A stretch of 64,000 nt of DNA from Ophioderma brevispina (taxonomy: Eukaryota > Echinodermata > Ophiuroidea > Amphilepidida > Ophiodermatidae), in the NCBI GenBank assembly GCA_023653785.1, contig JAMKCH010078878.1:62001-126000 (forward strand). Direction: 5' to 3'. Numbering within the stretch: the stretch's first letter is position 1; every line of letters begins with the position of its first letter. Below, piece by piece: positions 45,106 through 55,200 of this stretch. A program made the translations under genes and the position numbers. The notes below the pieces were generated by a model. That model was not told the DNA's origin and ran no database searches. It worked only from the letters and a program-made list of their open reading frames with translations.

Positions 45106-45224
45106 TTTCACGGTTCGCACTCGTACACCAATCTGTAAGGGTTAATGCGATGCCATGCAGCTCTGTATGGCCTGAGAGAGAGAGAGAAGTGTCGGAAGAA
45201 GTACGCAAGTTAAGGCGTTTTCAG

Positions 45225-45420
45225 GTCTTAAAACCCTAAAACCTCAGGAGATTCCGGGGGCTTGCCCCCCTGGACCCCCGCCGGCCGTTGCCCCTCGACC
45301 CCACCAGGGGCCCTAAGGCGGGCCCCTGGACCCACCCGATAGTCGCTCCGCTCGCTTCGCTCTCATAGTTCGCACATCTTTAGTACAGCCCCCTCAATAA
45401 AAGTCGTGCCGACGCCTAGC
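45225..45420. repeat. GC-rich interspersed repeat
   Basis: GATTCCGGGGGCTTGCCCCC, TGGACCCCCGCCGG, GCGGGCCCCTGGACCC and CGCTCCGCTCGCTTCGCTCT stand out from the AT-rich surroundings and contain short palindromes. It looks like an interspersed element. The family is unknown to me. Confidence 0.5.
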
Positions 45421-46274
45421 ACATTCCAAGTGGGATTTAACAGTTAAGATATTGTTAATGTGCGATATACGGAGTATAGCATTATGGACTATGAAAGTAA
45501 TGATAACCCTTGTTATCTTGTGTTATTGATTTTTTTTTTTTTTTTTTTTTTTCATTTAGGAATAGGCCATGATTCCTATTGATCTCAAAAGGGCATTTAA
45601 AATGATCACACAAAATCTCACCTAATTACTCCTGATGTGTAAATGAAAAAAGGCTTTTCAACACTACTACTGTAATTAAGGTATTGATATAATGCCAATA
45701 AGGGTCTAAGCTCTTCTTGCAATCTTAAAACAATGGGAAGATCTTTTTGTCTTCTTGGCTCTTACAGGTGATGGCTGTTTGGATTTGTCAGAATAACTGG
45801 ACACATTCGTATAAATAGATTAATTGACTAAGCCGTATGTTGAAATATCAAGAAATGTCAATATTATAGTTTATATTGACAAAGGCATCATGATATTATA
45901 CATTCTCACAACGCAAGTGTAATGGTGTGTAATTCCCCTAGGAATGGAGCAAAAGGGGTGTGCATACAACCCCACCATATCTATGCATTATTTTTCAGCC
46001 GATTCCTTTACATTTTTTCAACACATGAAGTATATTTGATGTGATTTTATAAAAACACACAAATCCTATGATATAGTGATTGCAACTAAGGTCAATAGCA
46101 TCTTAATTCTTGCACAAGGTTTTTGTTGAATTTCACTGTCGTACTAATAACTGTACCTAAACCATAAGATAAAACTATACTGGTGTATTAAAATGTGTAA
46201 CACCATAGGGACTTTTTTTTTTCCATTCAACAGCTCAATTATATTGGTACAAAATAATGTTAAAAAAGTAGCTA

Positions 46275-46865
46275 GCCAATGTTGGGTTACCAGATACAAT
46301 GACGTTGGGCCTGATGACCGCCTGCCAACGTTGTGCCAGCATGAAGTAATACATTGGGCAGTTGGGCCCACCAATATTTAATGCCTATCCAGGATGTGTC
46401 CCACCATTAATTTAAAACGTTGGAACATGTCACAGTGAGGTTGGCTCACGTCAAATATAACTTGTTATTCCACATGGGCGCCATATGTTGGCCCACTGTT
46501 GCCCCGACATCAAAATGAGATTTTCTGCCAACTTGGGCTGGTGGAACATTTTTACAATCAGTTCCAACGTCTTATGTTGAAGTTGACCCAACATAGTCCA
46601 ACGTTGGGCCAACCAAGTTGTGCAATCCAGGATGTTGGTCCACCATTATTTAACTTTGGAACAATGTCCACTTGAGGTGGCCAATCAAACGTCAAATATA
46701 GACGTTGTATTCATGGCTCCATGATGTTGGCCCACTGTTGCACCGACATCAAAAATTGATGTTCTGCCAACGTTGGGCTGGTGACATTTTTACATCAGTT
46801 CAACGTCTTATGTTGACGTTGCCCCAACATAGTCCCAAAAGTTGGGGCCACGCATATTGTTATCT
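46275..46865. repeat. about 240-bp tandem repeat, 2 units plus partial
   Basis: Units start at about 46388 (CCAGGATGTGTCCCACCATT) and 46627 (CCAGGATGTTGGTCCACCAT). Both carry ATGTTGGCCCACTGTTG, CCGACATCAAAA, CTGCCAAC-TTGGGCTGGTG and CAACGTCTTATGTTGA. Short CCAACGTTGGGCC-type palindromes recur inside. Confidence 0.85.
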
Positions 46866-47099
46866 GGGAAATTAATAGGAGTAATCTTTCCACTTGTATA
46901 TTTAAAATTTTGTGATGTCAGGCTTGCCTCAAATGATAAGGAAAAGATCCTTCTGCAAATTGATTTTTTTTTGACTATTGATATCATGTCATTTTATGTT
47001 TTCAGGCATATACCAATGTTTTTGTAACTTATGGGGGTATTTTAGACTGCTGCATTAATTTTTGGCAATCTTTACATACATACCTATGAGAGTGAGTTT

Positions 47100-47355
47100 T
47101 CCTTTGTTGGTCTTTTGGCAGCAAACACTTGTAACTGTTTCCAATGTCATCAGTCTGTTCTAATACCAGTCCAGTAAAGACCTCCTACGGCCTTCTTTCT
47201 TAATCTTGTGTTTGTCGCTGTCTCGGTATGGGGGTGGCTCTCTGTAGTACCCTTCCAACCTCCGCAGCTCGCTTTGCTGACTCGTCTTCAAGGTCCCCAT
47301 CTCTGGTTCCTTTGTACAGTGATGTTGTCGAGCATCTTTGTGAAGATTGCATCAA
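47100..47355 (-). CDS. probable exon with Ig-like pieces, frameshifted
   Basis: The minus strand after CCTTTCAG|TTGATG encodes DAIFTKMLDNITVQ, like the N-terminal strand of an I-set Ig. Then, in other frames, it encodes RDGDLEDESAKRAAEVGRVL and REPPPYRDSDKHKIKKEGRR then RSLL, which recalls the KYKIxxEGRRRSLxI strand of Ig domains. Cys and Trp landmarks and a clear donor are missing. At least two shifts are needed. It may be an Ig exon damaged by indels. Confidence 0.45.
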
Positions 47356-47551
47356 CTGAAAGGAACTATATTTTTTTTTCCAATGTTATTTACAATCCTT
47401 AAATTAGTCAAAGATAAGGTATACTCAACCATTTTGTTTGATGAATGGAATAGTGCCAAGTTTGTACGAACCTTCTCGCTGTTGCATTATCTATTATTAG
47501 AGAAAGGGCATTTCATCACATGAATACAATAATGAATTAGACTCAATTTTA

Positions 47552-47740
47552 TCTTTCCTTGAGTCAGTGGCCTCTTGAATGGTTCTTCATGCACTGGTTT
47601 TCACCAGCAAGAACCATTTTAAGAGCCCTGACCAAAAAATTTGGATATAATAGTATAGGTGATTGGAATTTCGACAAAGGGTCAGCTATTGCACTCACAA
47701 CATTCTTGCACTTTACATGACAATTTAAGAACATACAACC
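47552..47740. repeat. hairpin-bearing repeat, copy 1
   Basis: GAGTCAGTGGCCTCTTGAAT, GGTTCTTCA and, inverted, AGAACCATTTTAAGAGCCCT form a hairpin. The following GTCAGCTATTGCACTCACAA and TTCTTGCACTTTACATGACA match the copy at 50172-50390. Confidence 0.65.
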
Positions 47741-48612
47741 TAGCACAAAGGTGGTCACTGATTGCCTTCTTTCAAACTGAGCTTTAAACTTTGGGATAAG
47801 AACTAGCCTTTTAGCAATTATTTACTTGAATGTTACGGTGTAATTCCTAATGCCTTGCGAGGTCATTCCCGACAAGATTCATGCTTTGAATTTTACAGGA
47901 TGTGAGAAAAGAAGCACATATTCTAGTATTTGTTTAATACTTCAACATCTCGGGTATAGTATATATTTCTTCTTCAGTTTGAATACCAAAGTGCATGATA
48001 TCCAATTCAGCTTTTACATTTTTCTGCAATTTTCATAACAGTTACTGTTGATGACGGCTTTGTATTAACTACTGTTGAAAACAGACTAAACTAAGGCTAA
48101 ACATAAATCCTATCCAATTACAATCTAGTTCAAATGTATGTGAGAATGTTAAAAACAGTTTTATAGACACCATTTAAAGATATAAATGCTCACATAAAAG
48201 ATTTGAAAACCAAGTTTTGATTCTGATACAATTGTGATCTAAATAATTTTATTGGGGGGCTAACACTTACCCTGACTATTTAACCGAAAATAAGCTGCGG
48301 TAGAACTTCAAGTATTTATGGTTTCCATGTCTTATTATTTTATTATGTATATCATTCAAAAAATCTTATGCATACACTGGAAACAAAAAGTTTTGATAAG
48401 CATTGCACATGATAGTCTATTGTAGATATGTTTTTCATGCAGTAATTGCAGGAATTGAATTCAATAATCATTGTAATAGACATTCTATAATCATTGTAAT
48501 GGACATTCTATAACTCATTTGAACAAGCCATATTAAGCTACATCTCATATCCATAGATTATTGACATGATTGTATTAATAACAGCAAATGCCTATAATCA
48601 AAGTGTCCGCAC

Positions 48613-49500
48613 CTATTTTATAGTCTTCTCTTCTTCATCTGAAGGAATCTTGACTTCCTGTTGGTTTTTAAAAGTTTTTAGCCCGATATTGTCCTGCTCA
48701 GGTATCTCAGTAATTTCCTCAACCTCTTGTTGTTTAGCGATAGAAGCATCTGTAACCCGTTTTTCAAAGTCAGCACAGAGGTTTTATCATTTCTGCTTGT
48801 TTCTTGTGGTCGACTGTTGCCCATCCGCAGCGTCAGAGGGCCCAGCTTCTTGTTTGTCCCATTCAACTTCTGAAGAGGGATATCAGCTTCGTTCAAGTTC
48901 TTTCACACTGGTATATACGCCTTGAAATGTGTCTTCCACCTCAGGCTTCACCTGTGTAGTTCTTACAAGGGCTTGCACATTCAAATGCTTCCATTCAGTT
49001 TACTGCTTCAAGCGTCAGGTTTTTTTGAAATTTTGGGACGCGCTTTCTCCGATACTTCAGCCTTTGCGTCATCCTTTGTCCTAGCGATTCAATACATACA
49101 CCTGCTGGGTTGGCAATTTTTCGACTTGATCGTTCAAAAAGCTTTCTGAAGGGAACAATTTCTTGAATGTCTGTTGTTTCTTCTGTGCCTGCTCTTCCAC
49201 GTCCTACCAATAAGGGTGGGCCTTTGGACTTTGCGTCTTTCAGGAACTGTCATGTCAGCCTCCACATCTTCCTTCTTCAGATAACATATGTAGTTTCATA
49301 GCTATCCTTCACCATGGTCTCCTCTTCTTCTGCAACATATACGTCTGATAAAAACCTTTCTCCTGTCTTGTAGCACCGATTGGGTACATCTTTCTTGTAG
49401 TATCTACACTCATCTGTCCAATTTGTCTTGGTTTAAATACTGCTTCGACATCCGCATGTTTTTCTTTTAGATCTACCTCCTCTGCTATGCAAAAAGTGGT
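48613..49500 (-). CDS. acidic PEVK-like coding region, frameshifted
   Basis: The minus strand carries protein-like pieces in changing frames: EVDLKEKHADVEAVFKPRQI near 49470, ATRQEKGFYQTYMLQKK near 49370, PEVEDTFQGVYTSVKELE near 48910, FEKRVTDASIAKQQEVEEIT then EIPEQDNIGLKTFKNQQEV and KIPSDEEEKTIK near 48610-48760. Composition is rich in E, K, V, P and T with no Ig landmarks, so it looks like elastic-region sequence. Many single-base shifts make the exon structure unclear and it may be two or more exons. Borders are approximate. Confidence 0.6.
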
Positions 49501-50572
49501 AAAATACGTCTTGAAAGATATAGTTCTTGGTTTAAAATTGTCAAGCTACTGCAAAAGTGCTTCCATTGGTGCTGCAGTGATTTGACTTCCAGGAATAGTG
49601 GGCTTGCAAAGAGGTGTGCTGCTGCCCAGGAAGGTGTGCCTTTTGGGATTGGGAAGTAGACCTGGACCTACTGTATCATAAAAGAGTTATGGACCGAAGT
49701 GCTTTTGCGAGACAGCAATTGTGCTTAAAAGATACAATACTAGTAATTGCAGAAACAATCACTTTGAAATGAAGGAGTGTATGTGAACTTGGTGATAATG
49801 CTTACTGCTAGTGGTTCAAATGTTCATTTTCTTAAAACATTTACTGTGTCCATCCAAGATGGCCGCCAATCAGTGATGCAAAATTCAGCAGACATTATGA
49901 ATGAGGATATTTAAATTGTAAGTGTGAAAATGCATTTCAGTCTCAGTGCAATGGTATACAGTAGCAATAGGTTGAATGAAATTCCAACTCTGAATAAAAT
50001 GGAACCCCTAATATGTCCGATTGCAGCCCACAAAGGAAGGCAGATATTTAACAGCTAAGTAGCATACATGCCACTTTGGTGCAGTAAGGGCTAATTTTCC
50101 ATGTGAGTGCAAGCTCATAAATGCAATAGCTGCCATTTGTTAGAAATTCCCATCAAACATACTACTATATCAAGTCTTTGGTCAGTTGGCTCTTGAAATG
50201 GTTCTTCAGGTGATACAGTCAGCTGAAGAACCACTTTAAGAGCCACTGACTCAAAGAAATATAAATTAAAGGTCATCCTAATACATGGCAGCACATAGAT
50301 GTATCATGGCAGCTATTGCTCTTATGACCTTCTTGCACTCACTTGACAAATTGTTATAATGACAAGTTTACAAACAATTTGTGATCATGTTTATCATATC
50401 ATTGTGATGCACTGAAGCTCTCATACTAGCAGTATCTGAAGTTTAAAGTGCATTGGGTGCATGTGTCATTTCATTGTTGAAGTGTGGTCATGACATGTAA
50501 AATTTGTGAGGTGAAAAATAGAGGGGGAACAGAATGTTACATTGTGCCAATTCTGATCATATCATGTAATAC
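49501..50572. other. intron, possibly with part of an exon at its left edge
   Basis: Minus-strand PKRHTFLGSSTPLCKPTIPG at about 49580-49640 is open and might extend the preceding coding region. The rest is non-coding and includes the hairpin-bearing repeat at 50172-50390. Confidence 0.45.
50172..50390. repeat. hairpin-bearing repeat, copy 2
   Basis: GTCAGTTGGCTCTTGAAATG, GTTCTTCAGG and the complementary CTGAAGAACCACTTTAAGAG, CCACTGAC form a hairpin. The downstream AGCTATTGCTCTTATGACCT, TCTTGCACTCACTTGACAA matches 47552-47740. Confidence 0.65.
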
Positions 50573-50677
50573 CTTCAGGTTTCAGTGGTTCCAGCTTCTT
50601 TTCTTCAACTTTCTTTTCAGGAACCTCTTTCTTTTCTGGTTTGGCCACTGCTTCGACTGTAACTGCTTTTTCTGCTT
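50573..50677 (-). CDS. PEVK exon, 35 codons
   Basis: A clean 105-base minus-strand exon, acceptor TGTCATCAG|AAGCAG, donor GAAG|GTATTA. It encodes EAEKAVTVEAVAKPEKKEVP then EKKVEEKKLEPLKPEG. This is the classic K/E/P/V composition of a titin PEVK exon. The length, 35 codons, equals the repeat period in the large exon upstream, though this exon has no Trp. Open throughout. Confidence 0.88.
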
Positions 50678-52222
50678 CTGATGACATAACATGATTCTTA
50701 AAGGTCAATTTCAGTTCATACCGGCATGCCAATGAGTGCAAACAGGTGCCGTGGTGATGAAAGCATGCACAAGAAGGTGTGAGTACTTCAGAGGATTTTA
50801 TTGATTTCGTGCATCATTTCTTACCTTTGCTGTTTAGGAATGATTTCAAAACACAACTGGTCAACTGGTAAATACCACCAGCTGAACCATTTTCTGGATA
50901 TTGTTTGCAAGACAATACGGATCAACAGCTATTTATCACTTATTGATTAATATTCATGTTTTGAAATTGTTCCTTACCAGGGCCGTACGCAGGACTGCGG
51001 GTATGCGGGAAGTGGACCTTTTTTCCGAAAAAGTGGACCTTTTCTGGTAAAAGTGGACCTAACCCCTAAAATGGTCCTTTTTTACTTTTTAAACATTTCA
51101 CCGCCAAAAAGTGAACTTTTTTGTCAATATTTCTCTAAATTTTTGACCTTTTTATCAACAAAATCTTCAAAAAGTGGACCTTTTGCCCCTTTTGTGGAAT
51201 TGGGCCCCGCACCCCCGCGTACGGGCCTGTTCCTTACCGTGTTCAAAGTGCCAAGGAATTGCTTTACTTACTGCAGGGTGTGCGAGAACCCACAACACAC
51301 AGAGGGTGTATGGTGAGTGGTGCATTCAGGTGCGACCTCAAAATACAGCTTCTGGTTTCTTAGCAGCAGTAAATCAAAATTCTATTGTGACTCAATTACC
51401 ATACCATAAAATACCAACCAACAGTGCCATTGGTGAAGTGTAAATGTTTCAAATGCACAATACTTGTAAACTTTTGGTTATCAAAAACAAAAGCTTTTAA
51501 AACATTTTGTTTAAACATTCAGCTTTAAAATTTCTTTGTGGTACATAGTATTACAATTGATATAACTATTTCAAACAAATGAACTTTGGCGAGGATTTGA
51601 AGGAGTGCCATTGTCTATGACATCTTCAAATCATATTTCAGCCAAATATATAAATGATCATACCCCAATACAGCTGTTAAAATAATACTTTACCTCATCT
51701 CCACTTCCACTATAGTTTGGGTACACAATGCTAATATATTCTATGAATTTGCAATCTAGTTTGAAGCAGTTTGTAGGACTCATCATCTGGAGTGAGATCT
51801 ACTTTATTTGATACAAAAAAAAATTATTATGTAGTACCAAAGCTTGAGTGGGACCTTTGGTTATGTAGAACCTATGGGTGATGGGTATAGGATCACAGCA
51901 TTCAGTATTCTGGAAGAGGAAACTGGAACCAACAATAATAAGTATAATTTCAAAAGGTAGCTACAAATTTCAATAACACTATAAAGTCAAGAACTTCCCC
52001 ATAAAAGATTCGAACTAGTAAGCAATTAACAAATTTTGTGTGTGCCACCTACTTGAACTCAAACTGTAACCATAACCCTATCCATCATCGTATCAACTCT
52101 AACAATCCAAACTTGGGATCACACCATATAATAAAACACACTCCAAATATCGCCATCTATTAACAAAAGCCAAGGATCCATGCATTGGGGGCCCCATGCA
52201 CCGGGATAAATATATTCAATAC
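50678..52222. other. intron with one hAT MITE
   Basis: It holds the element at 50978-51229. The rest is AT-rich without exon signal. Confidence 0.65.
50978..51229. mobile_element. hAT MITE, CAGGGCCGTACGC family, copy 2
   Basis: It begins CAGGGCCGTACGCAGGACTG and ends CCCGCGTACGGGCCTG. It is bounded by a perfect 8-base direct repeat, ttccttac. 252 bases, with AAAGTGGACCTTTT repeats inside, related to the interior of 30862-31065. No ORF. Confidence 0.92.
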
Positions 52223-55200
52223 CTTGTGGAACAAGCTTTTCTTGCATAATAGTCTCTTCCTTCGTGATAAGTTTGGGTTTGGCCTCAACAGGGATCTCGG
52301 CAACCTCCTCTTCCTTGGGCGCTTTCTTGACCTCAACTTTAGTAGTTGCAGCAACATCTGCCTCGGAGATTTCGGCCTCTGTAGTAGTGCATACTTCTGG
52401 AGCTTCCAACTTCTCAACAACAAATTCAAACTCTTCTGGTGCTTCCCAGAATGGAAGAACTTTCTTGGGTTTAGCTTTAAGCTCAGCAGTAACTTCAGGA
52501 ACTTCTTCCAATGTCACCTCTGCCGTTTTAGCAATCTTTGTTTTCTCTTTTACTTCCTCAGCATCTACCTGTGTCTCTTCCATTATTTTAACCTTAGTTG
52601 TTATTTCATCCTCCAAGGCCTTCTTTTTCTCAACTTCAACTCTTTCCCTTTCAGATTCTTTCTTCATCTCTATTTCTTCAGAGGTAACCTCTTTAGGTAC
52701 CTTCGTTATTTCTACTTCTCGTTTATCTGGTTTGGGAGCATCTTCAAGTTCAACTTCCGTTGTGGTTATAGGTTTCCTTGGTTTAGTAACTTCAATTTCT
52801 TCCACTGCTTCTCCCTTGGTGGGTTCTTTTTCTTCTGGAGTGATCACTTCTCTTTCTTTGTCTTCAACAGTAACCTCCTCAGGTTTTATCTTCTCAATCA
52901 CAAATTCAAAGTCTTCAGGAGCTTGCCATGGGATAATTGGTTTAGTGACAGCAACTTCTTTAGCTTCAGGGATTTCTTTTTCTTTCATCTCAAGCTCTGC
53001 AGTTATAACTTCTTTTGGAATATCTCTTGATTTTAATGATACTTCAACTGTTTCCTCAGGTATCTCTTTAGTCTCAACTTCAACTTCAGCAGCTTCAGAT
53101 GGCGCCATTGTGACTTTAAGCTCTGCAGTGTCGATCTCACTAGGTGCTTTCTTCAGAACAATTTCCTCTTTTGCAGCTTCTTCTGGTATTTGTTCTACTA
53201 CACTTATCTCTTCTTTAACTATCTTTCCGAGTTTTCTTTGGTATAACAACTATTTCAGCTTCCTCGGGTTTAGCTTTAGTCCTTCTTCAACCTCTTTTGT
53301 GACAGTTACCTCAACCTCTTCTTGTTCAAGATCTTCTTCTTCTTCTTCAAGCTTTGTTGCAATTTTAGCCTTAGGTACCCTAGCAATCTGGACACCCTCT
53401 TTCGTATCAGGCTTTGTTTTAGGAACCTCTTGTATTTCTGCTTCTTCTGTGAGTTTTTCCTCAGAGACTTCAAACTTTTCAATTACAAATTCAAAGTCTT
53501 CAGATGCCTGCCAAGGTATTTCGGGTTTGATGGTAACAGGTGCTTCTAGTTCTGTAGTAACTATAGGTTTTCTTTCTTTGATTTCTACTACATCAAGTGG
53601 ACCAGGTGCCTCTTCAGCTTCAACTTCTGTTGTCTCAGCTTTAACAGAATCTGGTTTCAGTGCAAGCTCTTCAGTGACTGTGGTTTCGATTTCTTCGTGG
53701 TCTTCTTCTATTTCAACATCTGTCGTAAACAATGCTCTGGTTCTTTTTCTTGTAACAATTTCAGTCGTTTGTTCTGGTGCCTCTGCAGTAATGGTTGTTT
53801 TTGGCGCTTCTGAAACTTCCACCTCTGTAGCAGCAATTGACATTCTTTTCTTTGGGTGGACCTCCCGCTCAGTGGTGACGACTGATTCTGGCGCCTCTTC
53901 AACATCAAATATGGCAGTGACTATATCTTTTGGTTCCTTCAGCTCCATTTCTGTAGACACAACAGCTGAAGACTCTTGAGCTTCTAAAACGGTTGGTGTT
54001 TCCGCAACTTCAATTGTGGTCTCAACTGCTTCCTCTGGCTTTTCAACAACAATTTCAAAATCCTCAGGTGCTTGCCAAGCAACTGTTGTTTCCTTCTCAG
54101 CAATCAAAACTTGTTCTGGAGGAAAAGTTCCAGCTTCTTGTGCCGTTGGTATACCAGTGTCAGTTTCTTCGGTTGTCACCCACGGAACTTGTTCCTCTTT
54201 TTGAGCTACTACGATTGCAACAGTTTGTTCTTCTTCAACTCGCGTCTCTTCAGTAACTGTTTTTTCAAGTGCTAATTCTTCTGGTGCTTCTCCCTCTACC
54301 GTAATTTCTCTTTCAACAACAGACACCGGTTCTGTTGAAATGGTCTCTGCTTCTGCACTAGGAGTTTTAGCTTTTTCGTCTTTCGTAACCTCCCATATGA
54401 CATCTTCTTTTCTGCCTGGGGCTTGGACAAAGGAAACGGTGACCTCTTCAGCTGCTTCTGGTTTACCAGTTTCTATTGTAATATCTTCAGGAGCTTGCCA
54501 TGGTACGGGTGTCTCAGTCTCAGCAGCTGATACTGATTCTACAACCACTGGCTTTGCTCTGTCAGACGGTATCTCTTGTTCGTCTTCTGTAGTTTCCCAC
54601 GCAATGTCTGTCTGGGTTTTCGGAATTTGTATGGCTTGACCTGGTACCTCTTCAGCTTCTGCAGGTTTTTCAATAACGAATTCAAAATCTTCAGGAGCTT
54701 GCCATAGCTGAGAAGTTTCTCTCTTAGCAATTTCCATAGTCTCTGTTGGTTTAACCACCACTTCTCTACCTCTGAGAACATCGGCTTCTTTCTCAGCGGC
54801 ACCTTCCCAAGTTGTATCCTCCTTTCGCTCATGAGTTTCTACAGCAACAACAGTAACTTCCTTTGCATGCTCTCCTTCCTTTACTATTTCAAAGTCTGCC
54901 GGTGCCTGCCAGGGAGTGACTGCTTCTGTTTCAGCAACTGTTACAGCCTCTGTTTGCACGGTACCAGCTTCAGTGACAGGAATTTCTTCCTTGTCTCTTT
55001 GGTACTTTCCCATGCCAGTTCTACTTTTTGTTCAGGAACTTTAACGGCTGTTGTTGGTTGTTCTTCAGCTTTTTTGGTCTCAACAGATACTTCAACTGCT
55101 TCTCCAGCATGCCAAGTGGTAGTTGTTTCTGTCTCTGGGACAGATATGGTTTTAGCTGGAACAGTAGCTGCCTCTTCTGCTACCAGTTCAGCCCCTTCTG

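Larger units (their letters stand above)
44051..47099. other. intron with low-complexity and satellite-like repeats
   Basis: It contains a G-run and purine tract (44926-45105), a GC-rich repeat (45225-45420), a T-run (about 45530-45553) and a 240-bp tandem repeat (46275-46865). No exon is seen. Confidence 0.55.

Noticed and set aside
44924..45145. Plus-strand Lys/Arg/Glu-rich ORF
   Set aside because: It is produced by a purine tract (GAAGAAAGA-type) and a G run. Low complexity, with several frames equally open.
52264..53979. Long plus-strand ORF (571 codons) opposite the giant exon, and another at 54831-56123
   Set aside because: Ser/Thr-rich antisense shadows of a Glu/Pro/Val/Thr-rich coding strand. 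They have no start context, domains or splice logic, while the minus strand has splice sites, an Ig domain and periodic repeats.
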